This document shows, piece by piece, positions 1 to 7,996 of a stretch of DNA of 64,000 nucleotides. A program made the position numbers and the translations under genes. Position 1 is the first letter of the stretch; each line of letters begins with the position of its first letter. Where the stretch lies: the NCBI GenBank assembly GCA_014655195.1, contig BNBH01000005.1, positions 334 through 64,333 on the forward strand, read 5' to 3'. This DNA is from Streptomyces cellulosae. GTDB lineage: Bacteria; Actinomycetota; Actinomycetes; Streptomycetales; Streptomycetaceae. The notes below the pieces were generated by a model. It did not search any database and was not told the DNA's origin. It was given only the letters and a program-made list of their open reading frames with translations.

Positions 1-58
1 CCGGGGACGCGAGGGAGACCTGCGGCACCCGGCAGGCCACGGTAGGAGAGCCTCTTCA

Positions 59-168
59 GGGGCGCGGGGAACTGCGCGAACGGGGGTCCGGGGGCGGAGC
101 CCCCGAAGCCGCCCACAGGGGCGCGGGGAACTGCGCAAAACGGGGTTCAGGGGCGCAGCCCTTGGACG
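59..168. repeat. Tandem pair of a Streptomyces dispersed intergenic repeat (repeat A)
   Basis: A 19-nt core (ggggcgcggggaactgcgc) occurs at 59-77 and again at 118-136, a period of 59 bp. Each copy is followed by an alignable tail (cgggg...gggcg.agccc). The reverse complement of the same core recurs at about 41658-41678 between hup and murA. It is noncoding and lies upstream of prfB. Bases 1-234 otherwise show no gene. Confidence 0.8.
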
Positions 169-234
169 AGGGGGAGGGAGCCGGGCGCCCCCGCCCGGCA
201 TGGCCCACGGCGGGAAGCCGTTACGCTGGAGGGC

Positions 235-1341
235 GTGGCAGTCGTCGACGTATCCGAAGAGCTCAAGTCCCTCTCCTCCACCATGGAGTCCATCGAGGCC
301 GTCCTGGACCTCGACAAGATGAGGGCAGACATCGCCGTGCTCGAGGAGCAGGCGGCCGCGCCGTCCCTCTGGGACAACCCGGACGAGGCGCAGAAGATCA
401 CCAGCAAGCTGTCCCACCTCCAGGCGGAGGTCAGGAAGGCCGAGGCCCTGCGCTCGCGGATCGACGATCTCGCCGTGCTGTTCGAGATGGCCGAGGAGGA
501 GGACGACCCGGACACCCGCGCGGAGGCCGAGTCGGAGCTCGTCTCGGTCAGGAAGGCGCTGGACGAGATGGAGGTCCGCACCCTCCTCAGCGGCGAGTAC
601 GACTCCCGTGAGGCGCTGATCAACATCCGCGCCGAGGCGGGCGGCGTGGACGCCGCCGACTTCGCCGAGAAGCTCCAGCGCATGTACCTGCGCTGGGCCG
701 AACAGCGCGGCTACAAGACGGAGCTGATCGAGACCTCGTACGCGGAGGAGGCCGGCATCAAGTCGACCACCTTCGCCGTGCACGCGCCGTACGCCTACGG
801 CACCCTCTCCGTCGAGCAGGGCACCCACCGCCTGGTGCGCATCTCGCCCTTCGACAACCAGGGCCGCCGCCAGACGTCCTTCGCGGGCGTCGAGGTGCTG
901 CCCGTCGTCGAGCAGTCCGACCACGTCGACATCGACGAGTCCGAGCTGCGCATCGACGTCTACCGTTCCTCGGGCCCCGGCGGCCAGGGCGTGAACACCA
1001 CGGACTCCGCGGTCCGCATCACGCACCTCCCCACCGGCATCGTGGTCTCCTGCCAGAACGAGCGCTCGCAGATCCAGAACAAGGCCACCGCGATGAACGT
1101 CCTCCAGGCCAAGCTGCTGGAGCGGCGCCGCCAGGAGGAACAGGCCAAGATGGACGCCCTCAAGGGCGACGGCGGCAACTCCTGGGGCAACCAGATGCGT
1201 TCGTACGTGCTGCACCCGTACCAGATGGTCAAGGACCTGCGCACGGAGTTCGAGGTGGGCAACCCGGAGGCCGTGTTCAACGGCGAGATCGACGGGTTCC
1301 TCGAGGCCGGAATTCGCTGGCGCAAGCAGCAGGAGAAGTAA
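235..1341 (+). CDS. prfB: Peptide chain release factor 2
   Basis: RF2 reads UGA and UAA stop codons and triggers peptidyl-tRNA hydrolysis on the ribosome. The 368-residue product has the N-terminal coiled-coil domain, the SPF anticodon-mimic tripeptide at about residues 204-206 that reads UGA, and the catalytic GGQ at 249-251 (context [14 protein letters not shown]). The GTG start at 235 gives the usual [11 protein letters not shown] start. The frame runs uninterrupted, so the programmed +1 frameshift that autoregulates RF2 in many bacteria is absent. It is followed by a 20-bp perfect hairpin. It heads the translation/division cluster also containing ftsEX, smpB and tmRNA. Assignment is secure. 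Confidence 0.98.
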   Translation: MAVVDVSEELKSLSSTMESIEAVLDLDKMRADIAVLEEQAAAPSLWDNPDEAQKITSKLSHLQAEVRKAEALRSRIDDLAVLFEMAEEEDDPDTRAEAESELVSVRKALDEMEVRTLLSGEYDSREALINIRAEAGGVDAADFAEKLQRMYLRWAEQRGYKTELIETSYAEEAGIKSTTFAVHAPYAYGTLSVEQGTHRLVRISPFDNQGRRQTSFAGVEVLPVVEQSDHVDIDESELRIDVYRSSGPGGQGVNTTDSAVRITHLPTGIVVSCQNERSQIQNKATAMNVLQAKLLERRRQEEQAKMDALKGDGGNSWGNQMRSYVLHPYQMVKDLRTEFEVGNPEAVFNGEIDGFLEAGIRWRKQQEK

Positions 1342-1365
1342 GACCTCTCCCGCACACCGATTTGT

Positions 1366-1408
1366 CGACAAGCCAACTGCCGCTGATACAGCGGCAGTTG
1401 GCTTGTCG
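1366..1408 (+). terminator. prfB terminator hairpin
   Basis: A perfect 20-bp inverted repeat (1366-1385 and 1389-1408) with a 3-nt loop starts 25 nt after the prfB stop. No long T tract follows, as is usual in Streptomyces. Confidence 0.85.
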
Positions 1409-1648
1409 TGTCGAGGATGTCCGGGATTTACATCACACTCACAGCTTCCGTGTCCGGCAAAGCGTGCGGAGCCGGACATCGCGTACGCAACGCCCTTGAC
1501 GTTCTTTTGGAAAGTGGGAAGGGTGGCGCGTGGCATGCGCATTTCTGGGGCGCATGTGAACCGGGGGGCGTTTCACCACAGTTACCTCCGTTGATCACGG
1601 CCCCGGGCGCCGCCTCACTGACGATGAGCTACTGGGGGTAGCAACCAC
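1409..1648. other. Intergenic region upstream of the LAETG protein gene
   Basis: No gene is supported here; the short frames are low-quality shadows. A possible promoter has TTGACG at 1496-1501 with a weak -10 about 17 nt downstream (1519-1524). A purine-rich RBS (gggggta, about 1634-1640) precedes the ATG at 1649. Confidence 0.4.
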
Positions 1649-2290
1649 ATGACCAAGAAGACGCGGATCCGTGTCGCACGTATCGCGGCCGGTGCCGTGA
1701 TAGCGGCCGGTGCCTCGCTCACGGCGGCCGGCGCCGCCTCCGCCCTCGAGATCGGCGTGAGCGCCGAGGCGAACGACGCGGGCCTCGGCCTGGGCGTCAG
1801 CCTGAGCGCCGGCGACGAGGACCCGGGCGACGAGCCTGGCGACGACGACGAGACGGACCCGGGCTGCGGCATCGGCACGAGCCCGGACTGCCCGGAGGAG
1901 CCCAGCGAAGAGCCGTCCACCCCGGAGGAGCCCACCACCCCGGAGGAGCCCACCGAGGAGCCCACCACCCCGGGTGAGCCCACCGAGGAGCCCACCACCC
2001 CGGGTGAGCCCACCGAGGAGCCCACCGAGGCGCCCTCCGAGTCCGCCCCCGGCGGCGGCCTCGACCCCGACGGCGGCGCCTCGCCGCAGGAGGAGGGCTC
2101 CTCCTCCCTGACCGACACCGGCGAGGAGGCCCCGGCGGCCTCGGCGCAGGGCAACGGCAAGGAGCTGGCCGAGACCGGTGCCGCCGAGACCACCTTCCTG
2201 GTGATCGGCGCCGCCACGATGATCGCCGGCGGTATCGGCTTCCGGGTGCTCCCGCGCCTGATGACCGGCCGCGGCGGCGCCGCCGCCTGA
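1649..2290 (+). CDS. LAXTG-anchored (sortase) surface protein, Pro/Glu/Thr-rich
   Basis: The 213-residue protein begins with a Sec signal (positive MTKKTRIR, then an Ala-rich hydrophobic stretch ending ASA about residue 32). It continues with an acidic Asp/Glu/Pro middle and imperfect repeats of EEPTTPGEPTEEP type at about residues 89-128. It ends with a cell-wall sorting signal: LAETG at 173-177, a hydrophobic span and a basic tail (TGRGGAAA after Arg/Leu residues). LAXTG is the motif read by Streptomyces class E sortases, so covalent attachment to peptidoglycan is likely. The repeats look like a wall-spanning stalk. Two Cys (GCGIGTSPDC) may form a disulfide. No sortase gene lies nearby. Biological role unknown; it resembles neither a chaplin nor an enzyme. 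Confidence 0.8.
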   Translation: MTKKTRIRVARIAAGAVIAAGASLTAAGAASALEIGVSAEANDAGLGLGVSLSAGDEDPGDEPGDDDETDPGCGIGTSPDCPEEPSEEPSTPEEPTTPEEPTEEPTTPGEPTEEPTTPGEPTEEPTEAPSESAPGGGLDPDGGASPQEEGSSSLTDTGEEAPAASAQGNGKELAETGAAETTFLVIGAATMIAGGIGFRVLPRLMTGRGGAAA

Positions 2291-2332
2291 CGGTGGCCGC
2301 GCGCGTACGCACCGTACGCACGACATGACGCA

Positions 2333-2364
2333 AGGGCCCGGAGCGCCGCCGCGCTCCGGGCCCT
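2333..2364. terminator. Bidirectional terminator hairpin
   Basis: A 14-bp perfect stem (2333-2346 and 2351-2364) with a 4-nt loop lies between the LAETG gene and the convergent zinc-ribbon gene, so it can serve both. Confidence 0.8.
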
Positions 2365-2405
2365 CGCCGTGTCTGTGGGACTTGTGGGGCTTCTGGCCGT
2401 CCTGG

Positions 2406-2597
2406 TCAGACGGTCTGGTGGGCGAGCAGGGCCACCGCCGCCACCAGGACCGCCAGCAGGACGATCAGGGTCATCGGGGTCAGCCCCGCGAAGAAGTTCT
2501 CCTGCTGCATCCGCTCGCGGTTCGCACGGCACACGGGGCACCGGCCCTCGCTCACGGGCGCGGCGCAGTTCGCGCACACCAGCCGGTCGTACGTCAT
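2406..2597 (-). CDS. Small zinc-ribbon membrane protein
   Basis: A 63-residue product with two CxxC knuckles near the N-terminus (VCANCAAP and RCPVCRAN), suggesting a small zinc ribbon, followed by one C-terminal transmembrane helix (about residues 40-60, LTPMTLIVLL...). A longer in-frame opening extends upstream, but ATG at 2597 is chosen because a good Shine-Dalgarno (GGAGGG) lies just before it and homologous small proteins start MTYDRLVC. It probably anchors in the membrane with the zinc ribbon in the cytoplasm. Function unknown. It lies between the LAETG gene and ftsE and points away from ftsE. Confidence 0.75.
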   Translation of the reverse strand: MTYDRLVCANCAAPVSEGRCPVCRANRERMQQENFFAGLTPMTLIVLLAVLVAAVALLAHQTV

Positions 2598-2930
2598 GCG
2601 CTCGCCCTCCTCGCGCCGATCTCTGGGGTTCAACGCCCACCACCGCGTGAACGTTCCCCTTCCACTGTGCCAGGTTCCCGCGGAAGCTGCGCCGGGTCGC
2701 TCACGGAGAGGGTGGTTCATGAGGATGCGCGGCTGCGGCGCCGTTGGGGTTGCTCGCGCCCACGCGGCGGAGCCGCACATGTCACAGCCCCGCGCCCCTG
2801 GGGGTGCTGCCCTTGTCCGGCACCGGAACAAAGGGCGCATCTCTTCCACAACCCCCTCCGGTGACTGCGCTCGGCTCCCCGGGTCGCGTATGGTCACGCT
2901 CATCTACCCCCGGCTACCCGTGGTGCATCC
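2598..2930. other. Intergenic region upstream of ftsE with dispersed repeat B
   Basis: No credible gene. It carries repeat B (2746-2804) and, close to ftsE, a possible -10 hexamer TATGGT at 2889-2894, which would give a leader of about 30 nt. Confidence 0.5.
2746..2804. repeat. Dispersed intergenic repeat B, copy 1
   Basis: The segment contains cgcccacgcggcgg, then agccgca, then ccccgcgcccc. The same succession recurs at 45874-45935 inside the first sugar permease gene. Confidence 0.7.
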
Positions 2931-3620
2931 GTGATCCGATTCGACAACGTGTCCAAGGTCTACCCCAAGCAGACCCGCCCAGCCCTCCGGGACGTCTCCC
3001 TGGAGGTCGAGAAGGGCGAGTTCGTGTTCCTCGTCGGGTCCTCCGGCTCCGGTAAGTCCACCTTCCTGCGGCTCGTCCTGCGCGAGGAGCGGGCCAGCCA
3101 CGGGCAGGTGCACGTCCTCGGCAAGGATCTCGCCCGCGTCTCCAACTGGAAGGTGCCGCAGATCCGGCGGCAGCTGGGGACCGTGTTCCAGGACTTCCGC
3201 CTGCTGCCGAACAAGACGGTCGGCGAGAACGTGGCCTTCGCGCAGGAGGTCATCGGCAAGTCGCGCGGCGAGATCCGCAAGTCCGTGCCGCAGGTGCTCG
3301 ACCTGGTCGGGCTCGGCGGCAAGGAGGACCGCATGCCGGGCGAGCTGTCCGGCGGTGAGCAGCAGCGCGTCGCCATCGCGCGGGCCTTCGTCAACCGGCC
3401 CAAGCTGCTCATCTGCGACGAGCCCACCGGCAACCTCGACCCGCAGACCTCCGTCGGCATCATGAAGCTGCTCGACCGGATCAACCGGACGGGCACCACC
3501 GTGGTGATGGCGACGCACGACCAGAACATCGTGGACCAGATGCGCAAGCGCGTCATCGAGCTGGAGAAGGGCCGCCTCGTGCGCGACCAGGCACGCGGCG
3601 TCTACGGCTACCAGCACTGA
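2931..3620 (+). CDS. ftsE: Cell division ATP-binding protein FtsE
   Basis: ATPase of the FtsEX ABC-type complex, which couples ATP hydrolysis to activation of peptidoglycan hydrolases at division or sporulation septa. The 229-residue protein has Walker [10 protein letters not shown] (36-44), a Q-loop (about FQDF, 86-89), signature LSGGEQQR (139-146), Walker B LLICDEP (159-165) and a switch His (MATHD). The GTG start at 2931 gives [12 protein letters not shown], standard for FtsE. ftsX follows 29 bp downstream in one operon. Length and motifs are normal. Confidence 0.97.
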   Translation: MIRFDNVSKVYPKQTRPALRDVSLEVEKGEFVFLVGSSGSGKSTFLRLVLREERASHGQVHVLGKDLARVSNWKVPQIRRQLGTVFQDFRLLPNKTVGENVAFAQEVIGKSRGEIRKSVPQVLDLVGLGGKEDRMPGELSGGEQQRVAIARAFVNRPKLLICDEPTGNLDPQTSVGIMKLLDRINRTGTTVVMATHDQNIVDQMRKRVIELEKGRLVRDQARGVYGYQH

Positions 3621-3649
3621 CGCTCCACGGAAAGGCTTGATCAGACGCC

Positions 3650-4567
3650 ATGCGCGCCCAGTTCGTCCTGTCGGAGATCGGCGTCGGTCTCCGCCGCAAC
3701 CTGACGATGACCTTCGCGGTCGTCGTCTCCGTCGCCCTGTCGCTCGCCCTGTTCGGCGGGTCGCTCCTGATGAGCGACCAGGTGAGCACGATGAAGGGCT
3801 ACTGGTACGACAAGGTCAACGTCTCCATCTTCCTGTGCAACAAGTCCGACGCCGAGTCCGACCCCAACTGCGCCAAGGGCGCGGTGACCGACGACCAGAA
3901 GGGCCAGATCAAGGCCGACCTGGAGAAGATGTCGGTCGTCGACACGGTGACGTACGAGTCGCAGGACGAGGCGTACAAGCACTACAAGGAGCAGTTCGGC
4001 GACTCGCCGCTGGCCAGCTCCCTCACCCCGGACCAGATGCAGGAGTCGTACCGCATCAAGCTGAAGGACCCGGAGAAGTACCAGGTCATCGCGACCGCCT
4101 TCGACGGGCGGGACGGGGTGCAGTCCGTGCAGGACCAGAAGGGCCTGCTGGACAACCTCTTCGGCCTGCTGGAGGGCATGAACATCGCCGCCCTCGCCAT
4201 GATGGCGCTGATGCTGGTCGTCGCCCTGATGCTGATCGTGAACACCGTCCGGGTGTCCGCCTTCAGCCGCCGGCGCGAGACCGGGATCATGCGCCTGGTG
4301 GGCGCCTCCGGCTTCTACATCCAGGCGCCGTTCATCATGGAGGCCGCGGTCGCCGGACTGATCGGCGGCACCCTCGCGTGCGCCTTCCTGCTCCTGGCGC
4401 GGTACTTCATCATCGACCACGGGCTCGCCCTGTCGGAGAAGCTGAGCCTGATCAACTTCATCGGCTGGGACGCCGTCCTGACGAAGCTTCCGCTCATCCT
4501 GGCGACCAGCCTGCTGATGCCGGCGTTGGCCGCGTTCTTCGCGCTGCGCAAGTATCTGAAGGTGTGA
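3650..4567 (+). CDS. ftsX: Cell division permease-like protein FtsX
   Basis: Membrane partner of FtsE, 305 residues. It has an N-terminal cytoplasmic segment, TM1 (about residues 22-43), a large extracytoplasmic loop with two Cys (CNKSDAESDPNC), and three C-terminal TM helices in an FtsX/MacB-type domain (LMLVVALMLIVNTVR; ETGIMRLVGA motif). The loop is the part that contacts NlpC/P60 or other hydrolases in related systems. ATG at 3650 has an upstream GGAAAGG. A terminator follows, then the S41 protease gene. Confidence 0.96.
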   Translation: MRAQFVLSEIGVGLRRNLTMTFAVVVSVALSLALFGGSLLMSDQVSTMKGYWYDKVNVSIFLCNKSDAESDPNCAKGAVTDDQKGQIKADLEKMSVVDTVTYESQDEAYKHYKEQFGDSPLASSLTPDQMQESYRIKLKDPEKYQVIATAFDGRDGVQSVQDQKGLLDNLFGLLEGMNIAALAMMALMLVVALMLIVNTVRVSAFSRRRETGIMRLVGASGFYIQAPFIMEAAVAGLIGGTLACAFLLLARYFIIDHGLALSEKLSLINFIGWDAVLTKLPLILATSLLMPALAAFFALRKYLKV

Positions 4568-4579
4568 CTCTTGCCAACC

Positions 4580-4609
4580 GGGGCGCGCGGCCAACAGGCC
4601 GTGCGCCCC
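4580..4609 (+). terminator. ftsEX terminator hairpin
   Basis: A 13-bp GC-rich stem with one G-U pair (4580-4592 and 4597-4609) and a 4-nt loop, starting 12 nt after the ftsX stop. Confidence 0.8.
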
Positions 4610-4621
4610 TTCGCGTTGTCC

Positions 4622-4627
4622 TAGACT
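4622..4627 (+). promoter_or_regulatory. Possible -10 element for a leaderless S41 protease transcript
   Basis: TAGACT ends 7 nt before the ATG at 4635 and no Shine-Dalgarno lies between, so the transcript may begin at or next to the start codon. The -35 is poor. Confidence 0.4.
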
Positions 4628-4634
4628 CACCGGC

Positions 4635-5795
4635 ATGTCAGGTCGTGACCCGTTCTGTCGGCCCCGCAGCGTCCGCCGCGGCGCCGCCCTGACCTTGGTC
4701 TTCGCGAGCGTGCTCGTCGCCGGCGCGGCCACGGGCAGCCTTCCCGGCACCGACCGCGGGGATGCCGCGGACGGCGCCGCGCAGGCCGCTCCTGTCGGCC
4801 ACCACGCCGAGGTCGCCCGGGCCGCCGAGGATGCCGCCGCCCACGGCGGGTCCCCGCTGGAGGCCGCGGAGCGCGCGGTCAGCCGCAGCGGAGACCGCTG
4901 GGGCGCCGTGTACTCGCGCGGCGAGTACGAGAAGTTCGAGGCCACCCTCGACGGCGCCTACACCGGCGTCGGCCTGTGGGCCCGCGAGCGGGACGGGCGT
5001 ATCGAGGTGAGCAGGGTCGGCAGCGGCACGCCCGCCGCCGAGGCCGGCATCCGCGCGGGCGACCGGCTGCGCAGCGTCGACGGCAAGAAGGTCGACGGGC
5101 AGCCCGTCACCGAGGTCGTCTCGCTGCTGCGCGGCGACAGGGCGGGCAAGAGCGCCGGCAGCACCGTGCGCCTCGGCCTGGAGCGCGGCTCCCGCTCGTG
5201 GAGCGAGACCGTGCGGCGCGCCCGGCTCTCCCGGGAGCCGGTCACCGTCCGCTCCCTCGCCTCCGGCGTCACCGTCGTCCAGGTGTCCGCCTTCACCAAG
5301 GGCTCCGGCCGACGGGTCGGCGCCGCCGTGCGCGAGGCGCCGAAGGGGTCCGGCATCGTCCTCGACCTGCGGGGCAACCCGGGCGGCCTGGTCGCCGAGG
5401 CGGTCACCGCGGCCTCCGCCTTCCTCGACGGCGGCCTGGTCGCCACCTACGACGTCTCCGGGGAGCAGCGCGTCCTGCACGCCGAGCCCGGCGGCGACAC
5501 GAAGAGACCCCTGGTCGCGCTGGTCGACGCGGGGACGATGAGCGCCGCGGAGCTCCTCACCGGCGCCCTCCAGGACCGCGGACGGGCGGTCGTCGTGGGC
5601 TCCCGCACCTTCGGCAAGGGCTCGGTGCAGATGCCGACCGAGCTGCCCGACGGCTCCGTCGCGGAACTGACCGTCGGCCACTACCGCACCCCCTCCGGCC
5701 GCGGCGTCGACGGCCACGGCATCACCCCCGACCTCGAGGCGGGCGGGCAGGCGCTGGAGCGCGCCGAGACGGTCATCAGCGGACTCGGCAGGTGA
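4635..5795 (+). CDS. S41 family C-terminal processing peptidase (CtpA/Prc-like)
   Basis: Secreted or membrane-tethered serine protease of 386 residues. It has an N-terminal hydrophobic signal/anchor (about residues 17-36), a helical region, a PDZ domain (about 111-185; TGVGLW...AGIRAGDRL) and the S41 catalytic core. The Ser-Lys dyad is visible as S303 (GTMSAAEL) and K328 (FGKGSVQ). Family members recognise the C-termini of periplasmic or exported substrates through PDZ and degrade or process them. Its place between ftsEX and smpB is a conserved Streptomyces arrangement and hints at a role in envelope quality control, which is inference. ATG at 4635 is the first start; it may be leaderless. 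Confidence 0.93.
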   Translation: MSGRDPFCRPRSVRRGAALTLVFASVLVAGAATGSLPGTDRGDAADGAAQAAPVGHHAEVARAAEDAAAHGGSPLEAAERAVSRSGDRWGAVYSRGEYEKFEATLDGAYTGVGLWARERDGRIEVSRVGSGTPAAEAGIRAGDRLRSVDGKKVDGQPVTEVVSLLRGDRAGKSAGSTVRLGLERGSRSWSETVRRARLSREPVTVRSLASGVTVVQVSAFTKGSGRRVGAAVREAPKGSGIVLDLRGNPGGLVAEAVTAASAFLDGGLVATYDVSGEQRVLHAEPGGDTKRPLVALVDAGTMSAAELLTGALQDRGRAVVVGSRTFGKGSVQMPTELPDGSVAELTVGHYRTPSGRGVDGHGITPDLEAGGQALERAETVISGLGR

Positions 5796-5855
5796 GGCGC
5801 CCCCGGTAATCGGCTTCCCCGGGACCCCCTCCGTAGTGCGAAAATGGGCGGCACT

Positions 5856-6335
5856 ATGGCTAAGGAAAAAGGGCGCAAGCTGATCGCGCAGAACAAGAAG
5901 GCGCGCCACGACTACCTCATCATCGACACCTACGAGGCGGGCCTGGTGCTCACCGGTACCGAGGTGAAGTCGCTGCGCCAGGGCCGGGCGTCGCTGGTGG
6001 ACGGCTTCGTCCAGCTCACCGACCACGAGGCGTGGCTGCACAACGTGCACGTCCCGGAGTACAGCCAGGGCACCTGGACCAACCACAGCGCCCGGCGCAA
6101 GCGGAAGCTGCTGCTGCACCGCGAGGAGATCGACAAGCTGGAGGCCAAGTCCCAGGAGACCGGCCACACCATCGTGCCGCTCTCCCTGTACTTCAAGGAC
6201 GGCCGGGCGAAGGTCGAGATCGCGCTCGCCAAGGGCAAGAAGGAGTACGACAAGCGACAGACGCTGCGCGAGAAGCAGGACCGGCGGGAGGCCGAGCGGG
6301 CGATCTCCGCGGTCCGCCGCAAGCAGCGGGCCTGA
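5856..6335 (+). CDS. smpB: SsrA-binding protein SmpB
   Basis: tmRNA partner required for trans-translation rescue of stalled ribosomes. The 159-residue product [13 protein letters not shown]... shows the SmpB OB-fold signature ([28 protein letters not shown]) and the basic C-terminal tail ([18 protein letters not shown]) that reaches the decoding centre. An alternative in-frame ATG lies 12 nt upstream at 5844 (MGGT prefix). ATG 5856 is preferred because it gives the usual family N-terminus. The gene lies 117 bp upstream of ssrA on the same strand, so both rescue components are linked. Confidence 0.97.
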   Translation: MAKEKGRKLIAQNKKARHDYLIIDTYEAGLVLTGTEVKSLRQGRASLVDGFVQLTDHEAWLHNVHVPEYSQGTWTNHSARRKRKLLLHREEIDKLEAKSQETGHTIVPLSLYFKDGRAKVEIALAKGKKEYDKRQTLREKQDRREAERAISAVRRKQRA

Positions 6336-6452
6336 GGCTTCCGGACCTCGCGGGAATAGGCTGGCATCGACCCGCGTTGGTCACGTACGATGGCTTCGCG
6401 CCTCACTGAGGGTGCGGGTCACCTCCTCCGGGAGGGTTTGACAACACAACAT

Positions 6453-6853
6453 GGGGATGATCGGTTTCGACAACGGCTGTCGAAGCAGGGGAAGCGTGTC
6501 GAGGAAGCGGCCATGATCTCGTAAACCACAGGCCGAAAAAAATAATCGCCAATTCCAAGCGATCCATCTCCCAGGGCGAGCTCGCCCTCGCTGCCTGATC
6601 TTCAGGTAGCGAGCAGCGGCTCCCCTACTCAAGGGAGTGTCAGCCCGGGAGTGTTCCCGACCCGGTTCCTGGCATCATCTAGGGAACTAAACCTTGATCC
6701 CGGTCACGGGGTGAAAAGGGAAATCCAACAGTGACTGGGCCCGTCGGAGACTTGTCGGCGTGATCTCCGGGGCCGAGAAAAGCACAGCCGACTGCACACG
6801 GAGAAGCCCTGCTTCTGCACCGTTGGACGCGGGTTCGATTCCCGCCATCTCCA
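6453..6853 (+). ncRNA. ssrA: tmRNA (SsrA)
   Basis: Transfer-messenger RNA. The 5' end (ggggatgatcgg) pairs its first seven bases with the catctcc just before the 3' discriminator A at 6853, forming the acceptor stem. The T-arm (gttcgattcccgcc) is next to the 3' end. CCA is not encoded and must be added. The tag frame opens at a GCC resume codon at 6548 and ends at TGA 6596-6598, encoding ANSKRSISQGELALAA. Together with the alanine carried by tmRNA this gives the typical degradation tag ending in LAA. It sits directly after smpB. Confidence 0.96.
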
Positions 6854-6868
6854 CTTACCCCATGTGGG

Positions 6869-6902
6869 CACAGGCCCCGTCGCGCGAGCGGCGGGGCCTG
6901 TG
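6869..6902 (+). terminator. ssrA terminator
   Basis: An 11-bp perfect stem (6869-6879 and 6892-6902) starts 15 nt past the mature 3' end. Confidence 0.85.
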
Positions 6903-7012
6903 TCATGCGCGGACACATGCCCGTCCACATGCCCGGCCACATGGGCGCACCCCCGGGATGTGGGGGCCGCACCCATATCGGTGGGTGGTTCACGCTTCTA
7001 CCTTCGCTCTCC

Positions 7013-7993
7013 ATGACACAGACCAGAGCCGCACTGCGCCCCACCGTGCTGACGGCCCTCCTGGCCGCGCTCCTCTCCGTCCTGCTGTCCCCCGCGCCCG
7101 CCTCCGCCGCCTCCCTCCAGGAGGTCACCGGCTTCGGCGGCAACCCCGGCGCCCTGAAGATGTACCGCTACGTCCCCGACGGGCTGCCCGCGGGCCGCCC
7201 CGTGGTCGTCGCCCTGCACGGCTGCACCCAGAACGCCGCCGGGTACGCCTCCGGCACCGGCTGGACCACCCTCGCCGACCGCTGGGGCTTCTCCGTGGTG
7301 CTGCCGCAGCAGCAGAGCGGCAACAACCTCAGCCAGTGCTTCAACTGGTTCGAGTCCGCCGACATCAAGCGCGGCCAGGGCGAGGCCGCCTCGGTCGCGC
7401 AGATGGTCGACCGGCAGCTCGCCGACGTCTCCGGCGACCCGTCCCGCGTCTACGTCACCGGGCTGTCCGCCGGCGGCGGGATGACCGCCGTGATGATGGC
7501 CGCCTACCCGGAGAAGTTCGCCGCGGGCGGGATCGTCGCCGGACTGCCCTACGGCTGCGCGCAGGCCGCCGGGACGGCGTACGTGTGCATGTACGTCGGG
7601 GCCACCCAGACCCCCGCCCAGTGGGGCGACCGGGTGCGGGCCGCGCGGCCCGGGTACACCGGGCCCTGGCCTGCGCTCACCGTGTTCCAGGGCACGGCCG
7701 ACTACACGGTGAAGCCGGCCAACATGACCGCCCTGGTCGACCAGTGGACCGACGTGCACGGCGCCGACCGCACCGCCGACGTCAGCGACACCGTCGCCGG
7801 GTACCCGCACCGCGTCTACCGGGGTCCCTCCGGGAACGCCGCCGTGGAGACGTACAGCATCACCGGGATGGGGCACGGCCAGCCCGTCGACCCCGGGAGC
7901 GGGGACGCGCAGTGCGGGGCGGCCGGGTCGTACTTCCTGGACGTGAACCTGTGCGCCGCCTACCGGCTGGGGAAGGCCTGGCAGCTCGGCTGA
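7013..7993 (+). CDS. Secreted PHB-depolymerase-family esterase
   Basis: Alpha/beta-hydrolase of the esterase_PHB type, 326 residues from ATG 7013. It has a clear Sec signal peptide (MTQTRAALRP..., cleavage near SPAPASA-A). The oxyanion-hole segment HGCTQNAAGY and nucleophile S152 in GLSAGG are visible. Candidate acid and base are the Asp in QGTADYTV and the His in GMGHGQ. The family includes polyhydroxybutyrate depolymerases, feruloyl/acetylxylan esterases and LpqC; the true substrate cannot be told. An upstream in-frame ATG at 6905 exists but would put 36 non-signal residues before the signal peptide and overlaps the ssrA region, so it is rejected. It is convergent with the LacI gene. Confidence 0.9.
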   Translation: MTQTRAALRPTVLTALLAALLSVLLSPAPASAASLQEVTGFGGNPGALKMYRYVPDGLPAGRPVVVALHGCTQNAAGYASGTGWTTLADRWGFSVVLPQQQSGNNLSQCFNWFESADIKRGQGEAASVAQMVDRQLADVSGDPSRVYVTGLSAGGGMTAVMMAAYPEKFAAGGIVAGLPYGCAQAAGTAYVCMYVGATQTPAQWGDRVRAARPGYTGPWPALTVFQGTADYTVKPANMTALVDQWTDVHGADRTADVSDTVAGYPHRVYRGPSGNAAVETYSITGMGHGQPVDPGSGDAQCGAAGSYFLDVNLCAAYRLGKAWQLG

Positions 7994-7996
7994 GTC

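Noticed and set aside
235..1341. Programmed frameshift in prfB
   Set aside because: The frame is continuous from GTG 235 and no in-frame UGA or slippery CUU-UGA was found near codon 25.
6437..6445. TTGACA as the ssrA -35 box
   Set aside because: It lies only about 10 bp before the mature tmRNA 5' end, too close to drive it; it belongs to the precursor leader.
6905..7012. Upstream extension of the esterase starting MRGHMPVHMPGHMG
   Set aside because: It would bury the signal peptide 36 residues inside the protein, and it overlaps the ssrA terminator flank.
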